Assembly: GCF_011075055.1 (NCBI RefSeq)
Contig: NC_058146.1
Location: 9,163,820 to 9,227,819, forward strand
Direction of reading: 5' to 3'
Length of the DNA stretch: 64,000 bases
From: Mangifera indica
Taxonomy: Eukaryota; Streptophyta; Magnoliopsida; Sapindales; Anacardiaceae
Shown here one piece after another: positions 24,810 to 37,300 of the stretch. Position 1 is the first letter of the stretch; each line of letters starts with the position of its first letter. The notes beneath the pieces are model-generated. The model was not told the DNA's origin. It did no database searches and was given only the letters and a program-made list of their open reading frames with translations. A program made the position numbers and the translations under genes.

Positions 24810-25935
24810 CCCTATATTTATATTAATAAAATAATAAATTAAAAAATTATTTAAACTTACTAATATACATTTCTTTTTAAATTAATATAATTGAGGATCA
24901 TAAATTTCAAGCCGATCCTCCAAATAAAAGTTTGTTTATATTTCAAATGATGCAAATTCATTTTCTACTACTAATTGTTGTATCTAACTCTTTATTTTAT
25001 CGGTGACATTTCAATGAACTTGTTTTTTTCTAACTATGTCTCATTGAGTTACCCGACATTTAAGTTAAGACAACTATTTTTCATATACTTTACCACCAAG
25101 AAAAACCAAATAACTTGTGTGTGTGGTTATCCGACAATTTCTCTCACATTTTTTCTATATTTGCTACTATTATCATTACATTAATACCTAACAACTTAGT
25201 TTCTATTTTATTTTAATAATTTTGTTAATTATTATTTTTCTTTAAAATATTTTAATAATAAAAAAACTTAATATGTTTTAAACAAAAAATGAGTTCAAAC
25301 GATTGAGACAATTTTGTTCTTGTAGAATCAATTGATCAAAAATAGATTCAATGTATACATTGTAAGGTCTCTATTACAATATTTACATTGTATCCATTTC
25401 TGATCAATTGAATCTATAAAAGTAAAGTCGTCCCAATCATTCACACACCTTTTCCATTTAAAGCAAATTAAATTTTTTCATTATAAATATATTTTAAAGA
25501 AAAATAATAATTAACAAAATTGGAAAAGCAAAAACGAAATTATGTTGTTAACATTAAAGGAATGATGATAATAACATGTATAACAAAAATTACGAGTGAT
25601 ACTGTTTGAAGTTCATGCACACAAATTACTTGCTTCTTCTTACTATTGGAGAAAATGAAAAATAGTTATCCCAACCTAAGTATTAGATAAGTCAATAAGG
25701 CGTAGTTAGAGAAAACAAATTCATTAGGGCAACATTGATAAAATAAAGAATTTCTGTTAATTATATAAGATAATTAGTAATAAAAATGATTTTACATTAT
25801 TTGAACATGTAAATAAAATATAATTTATATGATCGATTTGTAATTTTTTATTTTTGATTGTATTAACTTAGAAGAAAATTTATTTTAGTAAATTTAAATA
25901 GTTATTTTTTAAAATTTATTTTTTATTTATTAAAA
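24810..25935. repeat. large imperfect foldback (inverted repeat), about 1.13 kb
   Basis: Left arm about 24810-25365, loop about 8 bases (GGTCTCTA), right arm about 25374-25935. Matching words include CAATTGATCAAAAATAG with the complement of CTATTT-like CCATTTCTGATCAATTG, TTGTTAATTATTATTTTTC (identical in both arms), AACTATTTTTCAT, and CTTTATTTTATC. Arms pair along their whole length with scattered mismatches and indels. There is no coding capacity. It looks like a long-TIR foldback transposon or MITE, possibly Mutator-like, but terminal motifs and a target duplication were not resolved. Confidence 0.85.
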
Positions 25936-27034
25936 AACCAAACACAAAAAAAAATTAATATAAAAATTGAATGAAAAAAGTGTAGAGAGAAATTGAAATA
26001 AAAATATTAAAATTGAATAAAAAATATTGAAAGGAATTGAAAGAAGAGAATGTAGGAAGAGATTAAAAAATTAGGTTTGATGTACATGGGTTTTGAGAAA
26101 AAATGGAAAAAAAATTAAAATTTTTAAAACTAACTGTTGTTGGTCTTGCCAATAGCTGTTGGGCTACCGTGCAAAAAAGGTTACTTGTCGCTGCAAGTTG
26201 CTTTTTTCTAAGAATTATTTTTGCTTTTATGTTTTGTCAGTGCATGCACGATGTCGAACTAGGCCCAACCAATTTGCGAACCAAAAAGTTTGACTGGTAG
26301 CACGGCTCATTATAGTAACAAATCATACCCTTCGTATCTTACGATTTTATTGGAGTTTGGATTGATCTGACTAATTTGTCATGTCTATTCCTCTCATACA
26401 TGGTTTATGAAAATTCAAGAGAACAAATGGTACATCCATCTGTCACTGTCAATGAGATCACATGGATGAAGGGCACTATTGAGAAGAAATAACAAAGAAG
26501 AAAAAGGAGAGGAGAACCAAAATTCATTTTGTGCTGTGTTTACATCCTTTATCCAGTGTCTAGCCACGATTAATGGTCGAACTCCTCATTGACTAGTGGT
26601 CTGGACTTTTAAGTTTCGGAGTTCTTTGATTTCTCTCTTGGTCTTCCGCACACCCAAACCTACCTCAAAACCTAATCTTCCTGTTTGGGATAAACCGCAA
26701 CATAACTTTAGAAAATTATTAAAAGATTTGTCTCACTTGTGCAAAGAAAAACTTTGCGCTTTTTCTTTTAACATCCAAAAAAGCGAAGCATTTATATGAA
26801 AAAGAAAATTACATATACACATATATTGTGCAAAGTGAGGAGAGCACTTCTTTAGGTATGGCTGTGGGTTTGGCTGGGACATATTAGATGGGCGGTTAAT
26901 TTTGTGGGTCTGGTTTATTTTCATTATCTGAAGGATACAGAGATTTAGGCACTTGACATGGTGGAATGACATCACAGTCCACTTATTTATAGCAAACTGG
27001 CTTCCAGAAAACCTGTCTAGTAAAATTTGTTTCA
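25936..27034. other. intergenic region and presumed CYP97B promoter/5' UTR
   Basis: AT-rich to about 26100, then more balanced sequence. Short open frames here are not supported as genes. The last few hundred bases should include the P450 promoter and leader; no clear TATA box could be assigned. Confidence 0.45.
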
Positions 27035-30000
27035 ATGGCAACTTCAACTTGTGCCTTGCATCTCTCTTCAACTGCCTCATATGGCAATTTTCGGACAGCA
27101 CAGTCTTGGTTTAACTTGTGTTCTAACTCGACAAGTGTTCATCTTCTCGCTTCCAAGCCAAAAGGGTCTTCTTCTATCAGGTTCTTTGTTAACTCCCTGA
27201 GATTGTTCTGAGTTCTGGATTGCACTTTGTTTTTGGTTTCATCATCGTTTTCATTTTCCTTTTTCCAATTTATTTTTGGAAAAGTTTAGTATGTGGGGAT
27301 GAAAATCTGGTATTGTTATGGGTTTTATTAGTTTTAGTAACTTACAGTGTCAAGAAGCAACCTGAAAGTAGGAGCACAATTTGAGATTTTTAGCGTAATT
27401 TTGCGTTTTGTTGCCCATGTTGTTGTGAAAATTTATTAAAGTTGCTGTGTTTATTTGTCGAACTCATCGAACCATTTGTGGTGTGTGTAGATGCCAATCC
27501 ACGAGCACTAGTGAGCAGAAAACAAAAAGGAACCTTTTTGACAATGCTAGCAATCTTCTCACCAATTTGTTAAGTGGGGGGAATCTTGGTTCGATGCCTG
27601 TAGCTGAAGGTGCTGTTTCTGATTTGTTTGATCGTCCTCTCTTCTTCTCCTTATACGACTGGTTTTTAGAGGTATCATGATACTTGACTCACTGCACTCT
27701 TTTGTGTACACATACTTTGATTGGCATGGTAAATTTTCATGTGTGCAATGTGAAGGTTCAATTGGAAGCTTGGTAGGTTATTTGCAGCCTAATTGTTGCA
27801 TATTGCTGCATCTTGCTGTATGCTACTTTTTTTTGGTCATTGTTTATATTTGATAATTTTTTAAAATCCTATCTTTTGTTCTTTTTGTTGATATCTGTGA
27901 ACTGTGGCAGCATGGTGCGGTGTATAAACTTGCATTTGGGCCAAAAGCATTTGTTGTTGTATCGGATCCCATTGTTGCAAAGCATATTCTTCGAGAAAAT
28001 GCATTTTCTTATGATAAGGTAAATCTTATAATTTGTTTGTTTGATTCTTCATCTTAGCAAAATTTTTGTTCTATTGTTGCTCAATAATGTAATGTTTTGT
28101 ATTTTTTTAAAATCCATTTACATAAAGTTTCATGTTGTGAATAGGGAGTTCTTGCTGATATTCTAGAACCAATAATGGGGAAAGGACTTATACCTGCTGA
28201 CCTTGATACTTGGAAGCAAAGGAGAAGAGGTGAGTGGAACACAATTATATTTTCTCCTACCTATGCATCTGTGTACATATTGTGTTTAGTTGTTGTAGCT
28301 AAGTTCATTTGCTCTTTTTTGAATATATTGTGCAGTTATTGCTCCTGGGTTTCATTCCTTATACCTGGAAGCTATGGTCAAAATTTTCACAGAATGTTCA
28401 GAAAGAACGGTACTGAAATTTGAGAAACTTTTAGAAGGAGAACACTCACGTGGAGGAAGTGTAATTGAGTTGGATCTTGAAGCAGAGTTTTCAAGTTTAG
28501 CCCTTGATATTATTGGGCTTGGTGTCTTTAATTATGACTTTGGTTCCGTTACAAAAGAGTCTCCCGTGATAAAGGTTTGAGGAAAAAAAAAAAACTATGT
28601 ATTTTTAAGATTCTTGCTATGTTGTTGCATTAATCTTCCACTGAATTTCAACATGTTTCGCTTAATAATAATTACATAAGATTGGTGAAAGTTGAGCAAT
28701 CTTTATTTTTTCCACTCACAAGTACAGAGCCCTTTAAAATTGATGTAAGCTGCAATTCGTTGTACCAATTCATGCGGGTACTTGTGCAAATGCATTTCAG
28801 GCTGTGTATGGTACCCTTTTTGAAGCTGAGCATAGATCAACTTTCTACATTCCTTATTGGAAAATTCCTCTAGCAAGGTGGATAGTACCCAGGCAACGGA
28901 AATTCTATAATGACCTTAAAGTTATCAATGATTGTCTGGATGGACTCATCAGAAATGCAAAAGAGACTAGACAGGTGAGAGGGTAACTTTATTACTTTTG
29001 AAAAATATTGTATGTATATTTGTTTATAGCTAAGTGTCTTTGTTTCTATTCATTTTAGGATACTTAAAAGTTGCTGTTGTTGGAAGTTAGGAAGTTGCAT
29101 GTTGGTACACTAGAAATTCCCAAAGATCAGTAACTATTATAGGTCAAGAGTTCTTGAGGACGAAAAAATAAGCTGCCTTTTTCTAAAGCTATAAGACCTA
29201 AATTGGCACTGTGTATCAATCATACTAGGTTGTGTAAAATCTCTTCTGGGATTCAGTGTTTTCCAAATAAATTTGGTTGGTATGAGTTTCCAGTTACCTA
29301 CTCATTATAGCTTTTCAACAGATGAACTGTCAAGTCCAAAAACAAACAGGGTATAAAAGATAAAGGGACAAGCAAAATGCAATATATTATTATGATTTCT
29401 TCTCAATAACCTAAACTTGCCTTACTGTGCGATATGGGCATATTTTTTAATTCTGTATTGCTTGGTATCTGATGTATAATATTATGATCTGGTTCTTGCC
29501 CATGTTAGCTGGAGCTAACTTCATGTACCGTGTGCATAAGCAACCTGAATATTTTAGTTGGACAAATTGCTTATACCCTGATTTTGATTGTTTTGTGACA
29601 GGAAACAGATGTTGAGAAACTGCAGCAGAGGGACTACTTGAATATTAAGGTGTGCATATATCCTTATATTATCTTCTTAGCTCATTTTGCTGGTTACTTA
29701 GCACATGCCTATAATGTAGGTTCTAAAATCTGTATTCTACTTTTTCATTTATTTACAAAATCCAGTGGTGTAACTATAAGTTTTGCAGGATGCAAGTCTC
29801 TTGCGTTTTCTAGTTGATATGCGGGGAGCAGATGTTGATGATCGTCAGGTAAATATCCATAAGTGCCCAAATTCAGTGCTTCCAGAAATGGTATCACTGG
29901 CCACATTACTCAGTTGATTGGACATTCAATAAGTGCTTGTTCATCACATTATTCTGGTTCTCAGGACAGCATCTATAAATTTTGGCTTCTAATGTCATAG

Positions 30001-33000
30001 CCATCAAATATATGGGGTTGAAATTGTGCATGTGACTGCCAAGCCACTTTGCAAGTGGAACCTTTCTTATGCGTAGTTGTTCCCATAATGCTTTTCTTTT
30101 TATCTTTTTTTTTTTATATGGGGAATGATCATATGTCAAACTTGTGCAAACCTTTGGTTCTTATCCAAACTACATTTAATTTTATATTTTAACAGCTAAG
30201 GGATGATCTGATGACAATGCTTATAGCTGGTCATGAAACAACAGCTGCTGTCCTTACTTGGGCTGTTTTCCTTCTAGCTCAAGTATGATACTTTATTCTA
30301 CCTTCATAATACAATTCTTTTTCTTGAATAAACTGTTATTGTTTTGTTTTCTTTATGGATCTTTTTTCCTGAAGATTTTTATCTCATGGGTTGAGTGAGC
30401 ATATTGATACCCTACTGAATAAGTAAATAAAGATTTTGTGACCACGCTGATGCATGTTAAATTTTCTGTACTGCAGCATCCCTCCAAAATTAGGAAAGCT
30501 CAAGCTGAGATTGATTCAGTGCTGGGACAGGAGAAACCAACTTTTGAGTCGCTTAAAAAACTCCAGTAGGTCTTCAGGTCATTCACTCCTATTATTCTAT
30601 TGATGGTAGCCATGTCATAAATTTTTCTTTTGGGTATTTTGAGAAGGTTCTTCGTGAGACATTACGAGAACACATAACATTGTTCCATGATCCTCATCTA
30701 TATTTCTGGTCATTCACTTATTAATATTGTTTGGATGCCAACTAACACCTTTATTCTGGTAATATTTCCTGAAATTTTCTATTAATCATTCATATCTCAG
30801 TTCTGGAATTTCTGTAAGACAACTGGACTCTATTTTGAGACATTGCTTAAGATAGAGACTGAAGGATTTTTTTTTTCTTTCAATCCTTGAATAGTAGCTG
30901 ATGGAAACTTTTTCCCTAGGTGTTTCAAGTCTTCATACAAGAAATCAGGATTTGCTAAAACTATTAAATTTAAAGAACTCATCTCATCTTTGGTGCAAGC
31001 TGCAACCAATTTCTCTATCTGTGTAGATAACCTGTCCTGACTGTTTCTGGCTAAATGAACTAGGCAATGCAAAAGTCCAGTTTTCCGGTTTTACTTGGTT
31101 ATAGTAGCTCAAAATAAATTGATATATTTGATATGTTTTTAGGTATATAAGACTTATTGTTGCAGAGTCGCTACGGTTGTATCCTCAGCCCCCATTGCTT
31201 ATTAGACGTGCCCTCAAACCAGATGTATTACCAGGTAATTTTTTCTTTCTACAGTTGCACGATTCCTTATTCAACTTCTCAAATATAAATTTATTCTTTC
31301 TAGTTTTTTTCCATTTTTCCATTTAAAAAGGTTGTGAACCAAGCAATACTGCATTAAAAATATGCCCATATCATACAATGCAGATATATGTTATTTTATT
31401 TTTAATTCAAAATCATTTAATCACATAATGATATATCATACCGAATTGTATACTCAAAAGTGTTTACACATAGTTTTATTATAAAATAAAGACATTGGCA
31501 GGTAGAACATCATGCCATCTATGCACTCATCTAGCAAAAAAAGGTCATACATGTATATATTTTCTCTTTTATCTAACTAATCTGGATTAGTTAGTTTTAA
31601 AATGAATGCATATATGACAATATTATTGAAAAGGAAAGATCTTAGGTAGGATGATGTTAGGATTGGGACACTTGTCTTTAATCCAACAGTTAATTTTTAT
31701 TATAAATATGTGTTAGGTTTCAAAAGAAGGGGGAGAAGAAAAATATTAGGGTTTTAGTTTGAGGGCAGCCATTCTTGGCTGATTTAGGGAGGTCTCCGGC
31801 GCCTCGAACGGCCGAAAAATGGGAGGTCTCGAACTCTTCAAAATGTTCAGTTTATCTTTGTAATATTTTGATTAATGAAATAGTTTTAGTTTATTATGTT
31901 TTTTGTGTTTTAATTTTGTGTTTAAGTAGAATAAGAGTTGGGTTCCTAACAAATGGTATCAGAGCGTTCGATCCAGCGAGGAAGATAGATGATGGTTGGA
32001 AAAGTAAATAGTTGCGGAAAATGTTTACGGAGGAGGTTGACTTGAAGAAGAATGGGAGAAATGAGTCGGTGGCTACATACTGGAAAAGTGTCGAAAAAAA
32101 AAAAGAGAAGAAGAAGAAAACGAAAACAGAGGGAAAAGGAGGATTAAAATGGAATGTCGGCAAGAGTCTTAAAAAAAAAAAAGAAAAAAAAATTTACATA
32201 GGCAGAAAGGAGGATGCAGAGAGAGCAGAAGGTAGAAGAAAGAAGGATGAAGGAGAAGAAGGAAGAAAAGAAAAAGACAAGGAGAAGGAAAGAGAAAGGA
32301 GAGAAAAAATTTAAAAAAATAGAAAAAGGTGGAGGCCAGGGCGTTGGTTTGTTGGAAAAGAGAAAGAGAAATGTGGCTGTGACTTGCTAGGAAAGCAAAA
32401 AGAGAAGGCAGAAGCTTTGGGAAGAGAAAACGTAGCAAAAAAGAAGGCAAAAACATTATTGGAAAGAGAAAAAGAAAGATATGGCGCCGTTGAAAAGAAA
32501 ATAATAAATTAATTAATTAATTTTAAAATTTTAAAAAAATCACAAAGGGAAATTAAAAAAAAAAAATCATTTTATAAATTACCATCTTGAGGACAAGATG
32601 GTTTTAAAAGGGAGGGAAATGTTAGGATTGAGACACTTGTCTTCAATCCAACGGTTAATTTTTATTATAAATATATGTGTTAGGTTTTAAAAGAAATGGG
32701 AGAAGAAAAATATTAGGATTTTGGTTTGAGGGCAGCCATTCTTGGCTAATTTAGGGAGGTCTCTGGCGCCTCGAACGGCCGGAAAATGGGAGGTCCCGAA
32801 CTCCTCGAAATTTTCGGTTTATCTTTGCAATATTTTGATTAATGAAATAGTTTTAGTTTATTATGTTTTTTGTGTTTTAATTTTGTGTTTGAATAGAATA
32901 AGAGTTGGGTTTCTAATAGATGGACATAAAACATCATTTATATGTTTATCCAATAAATTCCCAACCATATTATAATTGGTTGGTTTTAAAATGAAAATGT

Positions 33001-34121
33001 ATGTGCCATAATTTAATTGGACAACATGCAGATGATGCAGTGTGCCAATAAAACTTAAGAATTTCTCTATAATCTCAAGCAGTGCTCTTTGCTTTAGTCA
33101 TATAAATGAGAAAATCTTGGGTAGGAAAGACGTATAACGTTATTTTTGTACTGTCATTCCCATAATATCCCACATAATAATTTTTTATTTCAGGTTCATC
33201 CAATTATAGTGGTAATCAAGTGAAGCACCCGGAGGTCGAATACATATATTGTAGGATTTCGTGATATTGATAGATAGATCACATGTCACACCCATCTCAC
33301 CCAAGATTTTCCCCACTCATCATACTGGTTGATCATGTGCTTGATATTGTTTCATAATATGTTAAGCCACAGACTTGATTGTGCAGGAGGATACAAGGGT
33401 GACAAAGATGGTTACCCAATTCCTACAGGGACTGATATCTTTATTTCTGTGAGTAGAAGCAATTACATTTGCAAGATTTGTTTATCCAATCACATTTGCT
33501 ATGCATATAAGTAATTTGTGTAATCTCAAAATGTTGCAAGAAGTAATTGCAAAACTTGGATATTACCTCAGTTTGTTGTCAAAAGCTCTTTCCTCTCATT
33601 CCTCATCCATAAGGTTTAATCAACAGCTTTAGTTATGAACACATTCTTTCAGGTGTATAATCTCCACAGATCACCTTACTACTGGGATCAACCCAATGAA
33701 TTTGAACCAGACAGGTTTTTAGAGCAATGGAAGAGTGTAGATGTTGAAGGATGGAATGGTTTCGATCCATCTCGAAGCCCTGGAGCATTGTACCCTAATG
33801 AGGTTATTCTCAGATCAAGTTTCTCTATGCTTGAAGGCTAATCTCTTGAATTAAGCATTCTCAGATCAAGTTTCTTTTTATGGTTGCAATTACCAGGTTG
33901 TATCAGATTTTGCTTTCTTAGGCTTTGGTGGTGGACCAAGAAAATGTGTTGGAGACCAATTTGCTGTAATGGAATCAACAGTTGGTTTGGTCATGTTGTT
34001 ACAGAAGTTTGATGTTGAGCTGAAAGGACCTCCAGAGTCTGTCGAACTGGTTACTGGTGCAACAATTCATACGAAGAATGGTTTGTGGTGCAAATTGACC
34101 AAGAGATCTAATGTCCATTGA
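27035..34121 (+). CDS. CYP97B3: cytochrome P450 CYP97B3-like, 14 exons
   Basis: CYP97 P450s are plastid enzymes that hydroxylate carotenoid rings; CYP97A and CYP97C make lutein, and CYP97B3 is implicated mainly in beta-ring hydroxylation. Exons: 27035-27180, 27491-27671, 27911-28018, 28145-28229, 28336-28574, 28801-28974, 29602-29649, 29789-29848, 30196-30282, 30477-30565, 31143-31234, 33387-33448, 33653-33802, 33897-34121. All borders are GT-AG and the phases join to 1746 nt, 581 residues, about the length of the Arabidopsis protein. A Ser/Thr-rich transit peptide spans about 1-48. P450 motifs are I-helix AGHETT (358-363), ExxR E414-R417, FEPDRF (474-479) and the heme loop [10 protein letters not shown] with Cys524. 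No stop or frameshift was found. Intron 11 (31235-33386) carries a TRIM retrotransposon. The gene converges on the FRS gene downstream. Confidence 0.95.
31655..31951 (+). repeat. left terminal repeat of the TRIM
   Basis: TGTTAGGATTGG…GGGTTCCTAACA, with an 8-base terminal inverted repeat (TGTTAGGA / TCCTAACA). It contains the block 'TCCGGCGCCTCGAACGGCCG', shared with the right copy except for one base. Confidence 0.93.
31954..31965 (+). other. tRNA-iMet primer binding site of the TRIM
   Basis: TGGTATCAGAGC, two bases after the left terminal repeat. It is a perfect copy of the usual plant sequence, unlike the decayed sites in the gypsy relics of this window. Confidence 0.92.
32606..32619 (+). 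other. polypurine tract of the TRIM
   Basis: AAAAGGGAGGGAAA ends directly at the start of the right terminal repeat. Confidence 0.85.
32620..32918 (+). repeat. right terminal repeat of the TRIM
   Basis: Begins TGTTAGGATTGAGACAC and ends GGTTTCTAATA, where the canonical CA has become TA. Differences from the left copy are mainly transitions, consistent with an insertion that is not very recent. Confidence 0.92.
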
Positions 34122-34378
34122 ATTGTACTTATGATTGTGCTCCATCACAAACAAAGAATATTGTAATAGTTTGCAATATCAAATTTTCCCACTTTCATTC
34201 CAAAAAGATCTGATTTTCATACATTGTTCCTAAATTGTTGATAATTCAAGACTGGATGATCTTGTACTAGAACTTATACAGCAAGCAATTTTCTACATGT
34301 GCAACTTTTGAAAGATGAAATTTAGATCTGCAGGATTAGTTGACAAATTTTCTTGTCTAGGGATGCCAGTTGTTTTGA
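34122..34378. other. short convergent 3'-3' interval between CYP97B and FRS
   Basis: Only 257 bp separate the two stop codons. Both 3' UTRs and both polyadenylation regions must fit here or overlap. Several AT-rich blocks are present ('ACAAAGAATATTGTAATAG' near 34151), but no cleavage site can be assigned by eye. Confidence 0.7.
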
Positions 34379-37300
34379 CTACCGCGAGAGGTGCTTCTCA
34401 TGCAAATGCTTTGATGCAATGCCCTGAAACTGGGTGGAGTCTGGGGAACTTTGCTGTATTAAGAAAAAGTTCCCTACTAAAAAATCAACCAACGAGAAAA
34501 CATTTCCAGATTCAAATGAACTATTGACAAATGTGAAAACACACCATATCTTGCAAACTATCCTGAATGTCGAAACACCCATGCATTGTAGACGTTCTGA
34601 ACCCAAGCTGTCCCTGCAACTATAAAAATCTCAATATGTGAGAAATTTATAAAACCAAGTTGATTCATGAAAAAATAATAATTGTTCAATCAAGTACCAG
34701 TCCCTGTAAGCTCTGTTGAGTTCCATAGTGACTAAGACGTGCTGGAATGGAATGTAATTGTCCCTGAATAGTAGCAAAACGAAATTGTCATAACTAGATG
34801 AATTATACTGCAAGGGTTTATTTTGTGATGTATGAAGGACATAATAACAGTAACCACCATACCAGCCCTTGTATGCCCTGCTGATTGCCAAAATAACCTT
34901 CCCGGATTGGAGAAATTGAGTTCAATTGTCCCTACAATAAGTATAAGATGAGGCTTCATCATCATGTACAAGATACAAAACTATATTCTTGACTTAAATA
35001 CCAGAGAATCCATACCACGGCTTCCATACTTTGTTGAGAATCATAATATCCATCAAGAGTTGCTGCTCTTGAGGCTGCTTCCTACAATAAGCCAAAATGA
35101 AGAACACTAAAAACTAGAATCACACAGCAATCAAGTACTTGGAAATGAACTTGTTCTTACAATAACTTATGGTCATACCATCTCTTGCATGTCCTGTTGA
35201 GGAACATAACAATTATTAACAGTGTGAGCTCTTGAATTCATCAGCTCCTACAGACAATAAAACCAAAGAGTTTTATGGTTATACAGCAACTGATGGCCTT
35301 TAATGCTTTTTTTGGTTTTTTTAAAGTTAAGTAAACATGCATTAGACCAAAAAGAAACAAGCTATGCTCATCTTGTCCGACTATCTCCACTCTTGCAAGA
35401 TAAAGGACAAGATAGCAAAAACAAGAATGTCAAGAACAACCAAACCAAAGGACAAGACCCATAGGTTACAGGCAACAATTAAGTAAATATGATTTTTTTA
35501 ATGCTTGCAAACAACATAACCTACAAAAGACTCCAATGATAAATATTAATGACAAACCATCTGCCGGCAGCTGTCTTGCAATCCGATAACTGTTCTCCCT
35601 GGCTCTGGACTTACCTAAAATATATAAATGAAACCTAGCTCAAAGTCAATTACAGAAGACAGCAAAGAAAAATATGTAGCATCAACACTAAAGTCTTGAC
35701 TGACCTTTCTTTTCTTGTATGTTTTCCTTTTCTTGGATGACTTGGCCATATTGTTGCCTCGACTCCCTTCTTCAGTGTCAAGAAAACCTTGACCAGACAA
35801 CGTGTTGGCCTCCAAAGTACCCTTGACAGAATTGTTCAGACCCACACACTGTTTCAAGGCTTCTTCTAGCGCTTGAAATGCAAGATCATATACTTCTCGA
35901 GATAAAGAACCTTCTTCACCCAATCTGATAGCTCGTTTACAAATATCATTAAAACGCTGCACCCGATATTGGTGTCTGCTTGATATTTCACTAACAGTTT
36001 GACTCATCTTTGCATCTCTTGTCCAGCGCTTTAGTATATAACGTGATGGGATTTCAGAAAAACCAGACATTTGGAGAACAAGAATTGCATGTTTACAAAG
36101 AAAACCTCTATATTCAAATGAGTGACATAAACAACATATATCCAACTCTGATTCATTCCAAGCTACATAGAAATTCCGTCGTTCTTCAAAATCATCAACT
36201 CGAAAGACTGCAGTTGTCCCATCTTCACTTTCTTTTTGCAGACGACAAGAAACTGCGCCTAAGACTTCAACCTGAAATTTCTTGAATATTGCATCTGTAT
36301 AAATCATTGACATTTGTTTCTCAAAAGCTGAGAGTGATCTTAATCCAGGTTGTTTATTTCGAAATTCATGATCAGCTTCAGCTTCTATTTTATATCTATC
36401 TTGCAAAAATGTTTTATAGTGCTCAATGAACTCTTTAAATGTAGATTCCTTGTTCATGTACTTGTCAAAGAAAGCAGTGATACTTCCAGATCGCTCAGTT
36501 GTAGACATTCCAGCAAAGAATGCATTCTGCACATAAGTTGGGGCCCACTTTCCACGATCTTCATACAATGAGTAGACCCATTCATTTTCCCCGAGTTGAA
36601 ATTTATCAACCATCTTCAACCATCTCTTTTCAAACTGTTCACCCGTCCAAGATTGATAAATGCATTTATTAAATTTCACCATAAAATTTTCATATTGATT
36701 CATAACACAACCCAAATTTGAAGAAATCTTACTTAATACATGCCATAAGCAAAAACAGTGCCGAGTTTTTGGAAAAACATCTGCAACAGCTTCCTTCAAG
36801 CATTTATCTTGATCAGTGATAACCACACTAGGAGCCTGGCCACCCACTGCTTTAAGCCATGTCTGCATTAACCAAACCAAAGATGTAGTTTCATCCCCAA
36901 TTAATGCACATCCCAGTAAGATGAACTGGAAGTGGTGATTTACTCCAATAATAGGAACATAAGGAATTTTATAGTTGTTTCTGACATAAAAAGTATCAAA
37001 GAAGATTACATCGTTGAAATAGCTGTAATCATGCCTACCTTTTGCATCAACCCAGAAAATACTTCTCAAACATTTTTCTTGATCCAAATCTATTGCATAA
37101 TAAAAGTTAGGACTATCATCCTGCATACACATAAAATGTTCAAGCAACACTTGTAGATCTAATTCATCAAGAGCCAACTGCAAACCTTTCTTCTGAGTAG
37201 CAACTACACCAGATTGCTTGTTCCACCCTCTAATAGCATGATAAAAATCAGCTGGACAAATCTCATGATTATGCTCTTTCACAAAACTATATATAACCCA

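Larger units (their letters stand above)
31655..32918 (+). mobile_element. TRIM (miniature LTR retrotransposon) in CYP97B intron 11
   Basis: Two direct repeats flank a 668-bp interior: 31655-31951 (297 bp) and 32620-32918 (299 bp), roughly nine-tenths identical by eye. Ends are TGTTAGGATT…TCCTAACA (the second copy has decayed to TTCTAATA). TGGTATCAGAGC follows the first repeat and a purine tract precedes the second. Flanking 5 bp are GATGA and GATGG, a target duplication with one mismatch. The interior is purine-rich and encodes no gag or pol, so movement would need proteins from another element. It lies in the same orientation as the gene. Confidence 0.93.

Noticed and set aside
30830..31072. 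80-codon minus-strand open frame in CYP97B intron 10
   Set aside because: Reads smoothly, but no family is recognised and it lies within an intron of an intact gene; too short to call.
32012..32314. 100-codon Lys/Glu-rich open frame inside the TRIM
   Set aside because: Low-complexity purine tract. TRIM interiors are non-coding, and the frame starts and ends without gene signals.
32169..32456. Phe/Leu/Ser-rich minus-strand open frame
   Set aside because: Complement of the same purine-rich interior; mimics a membrane protein only through composition.
35615..35704. 29-residue extension of the FRS frame past 35705 (…VSQDFSVDATYF…)
   Set aside because: Intron read-through. A GTCAGT donor follows the KKRK codons, and a better in-frame continuation exists through the downstream micro-exons.
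36010..37156. Plus-strand open frames opposite the FRS gene
   Set aside because: Antisense shadows of a long conserved coding exon.
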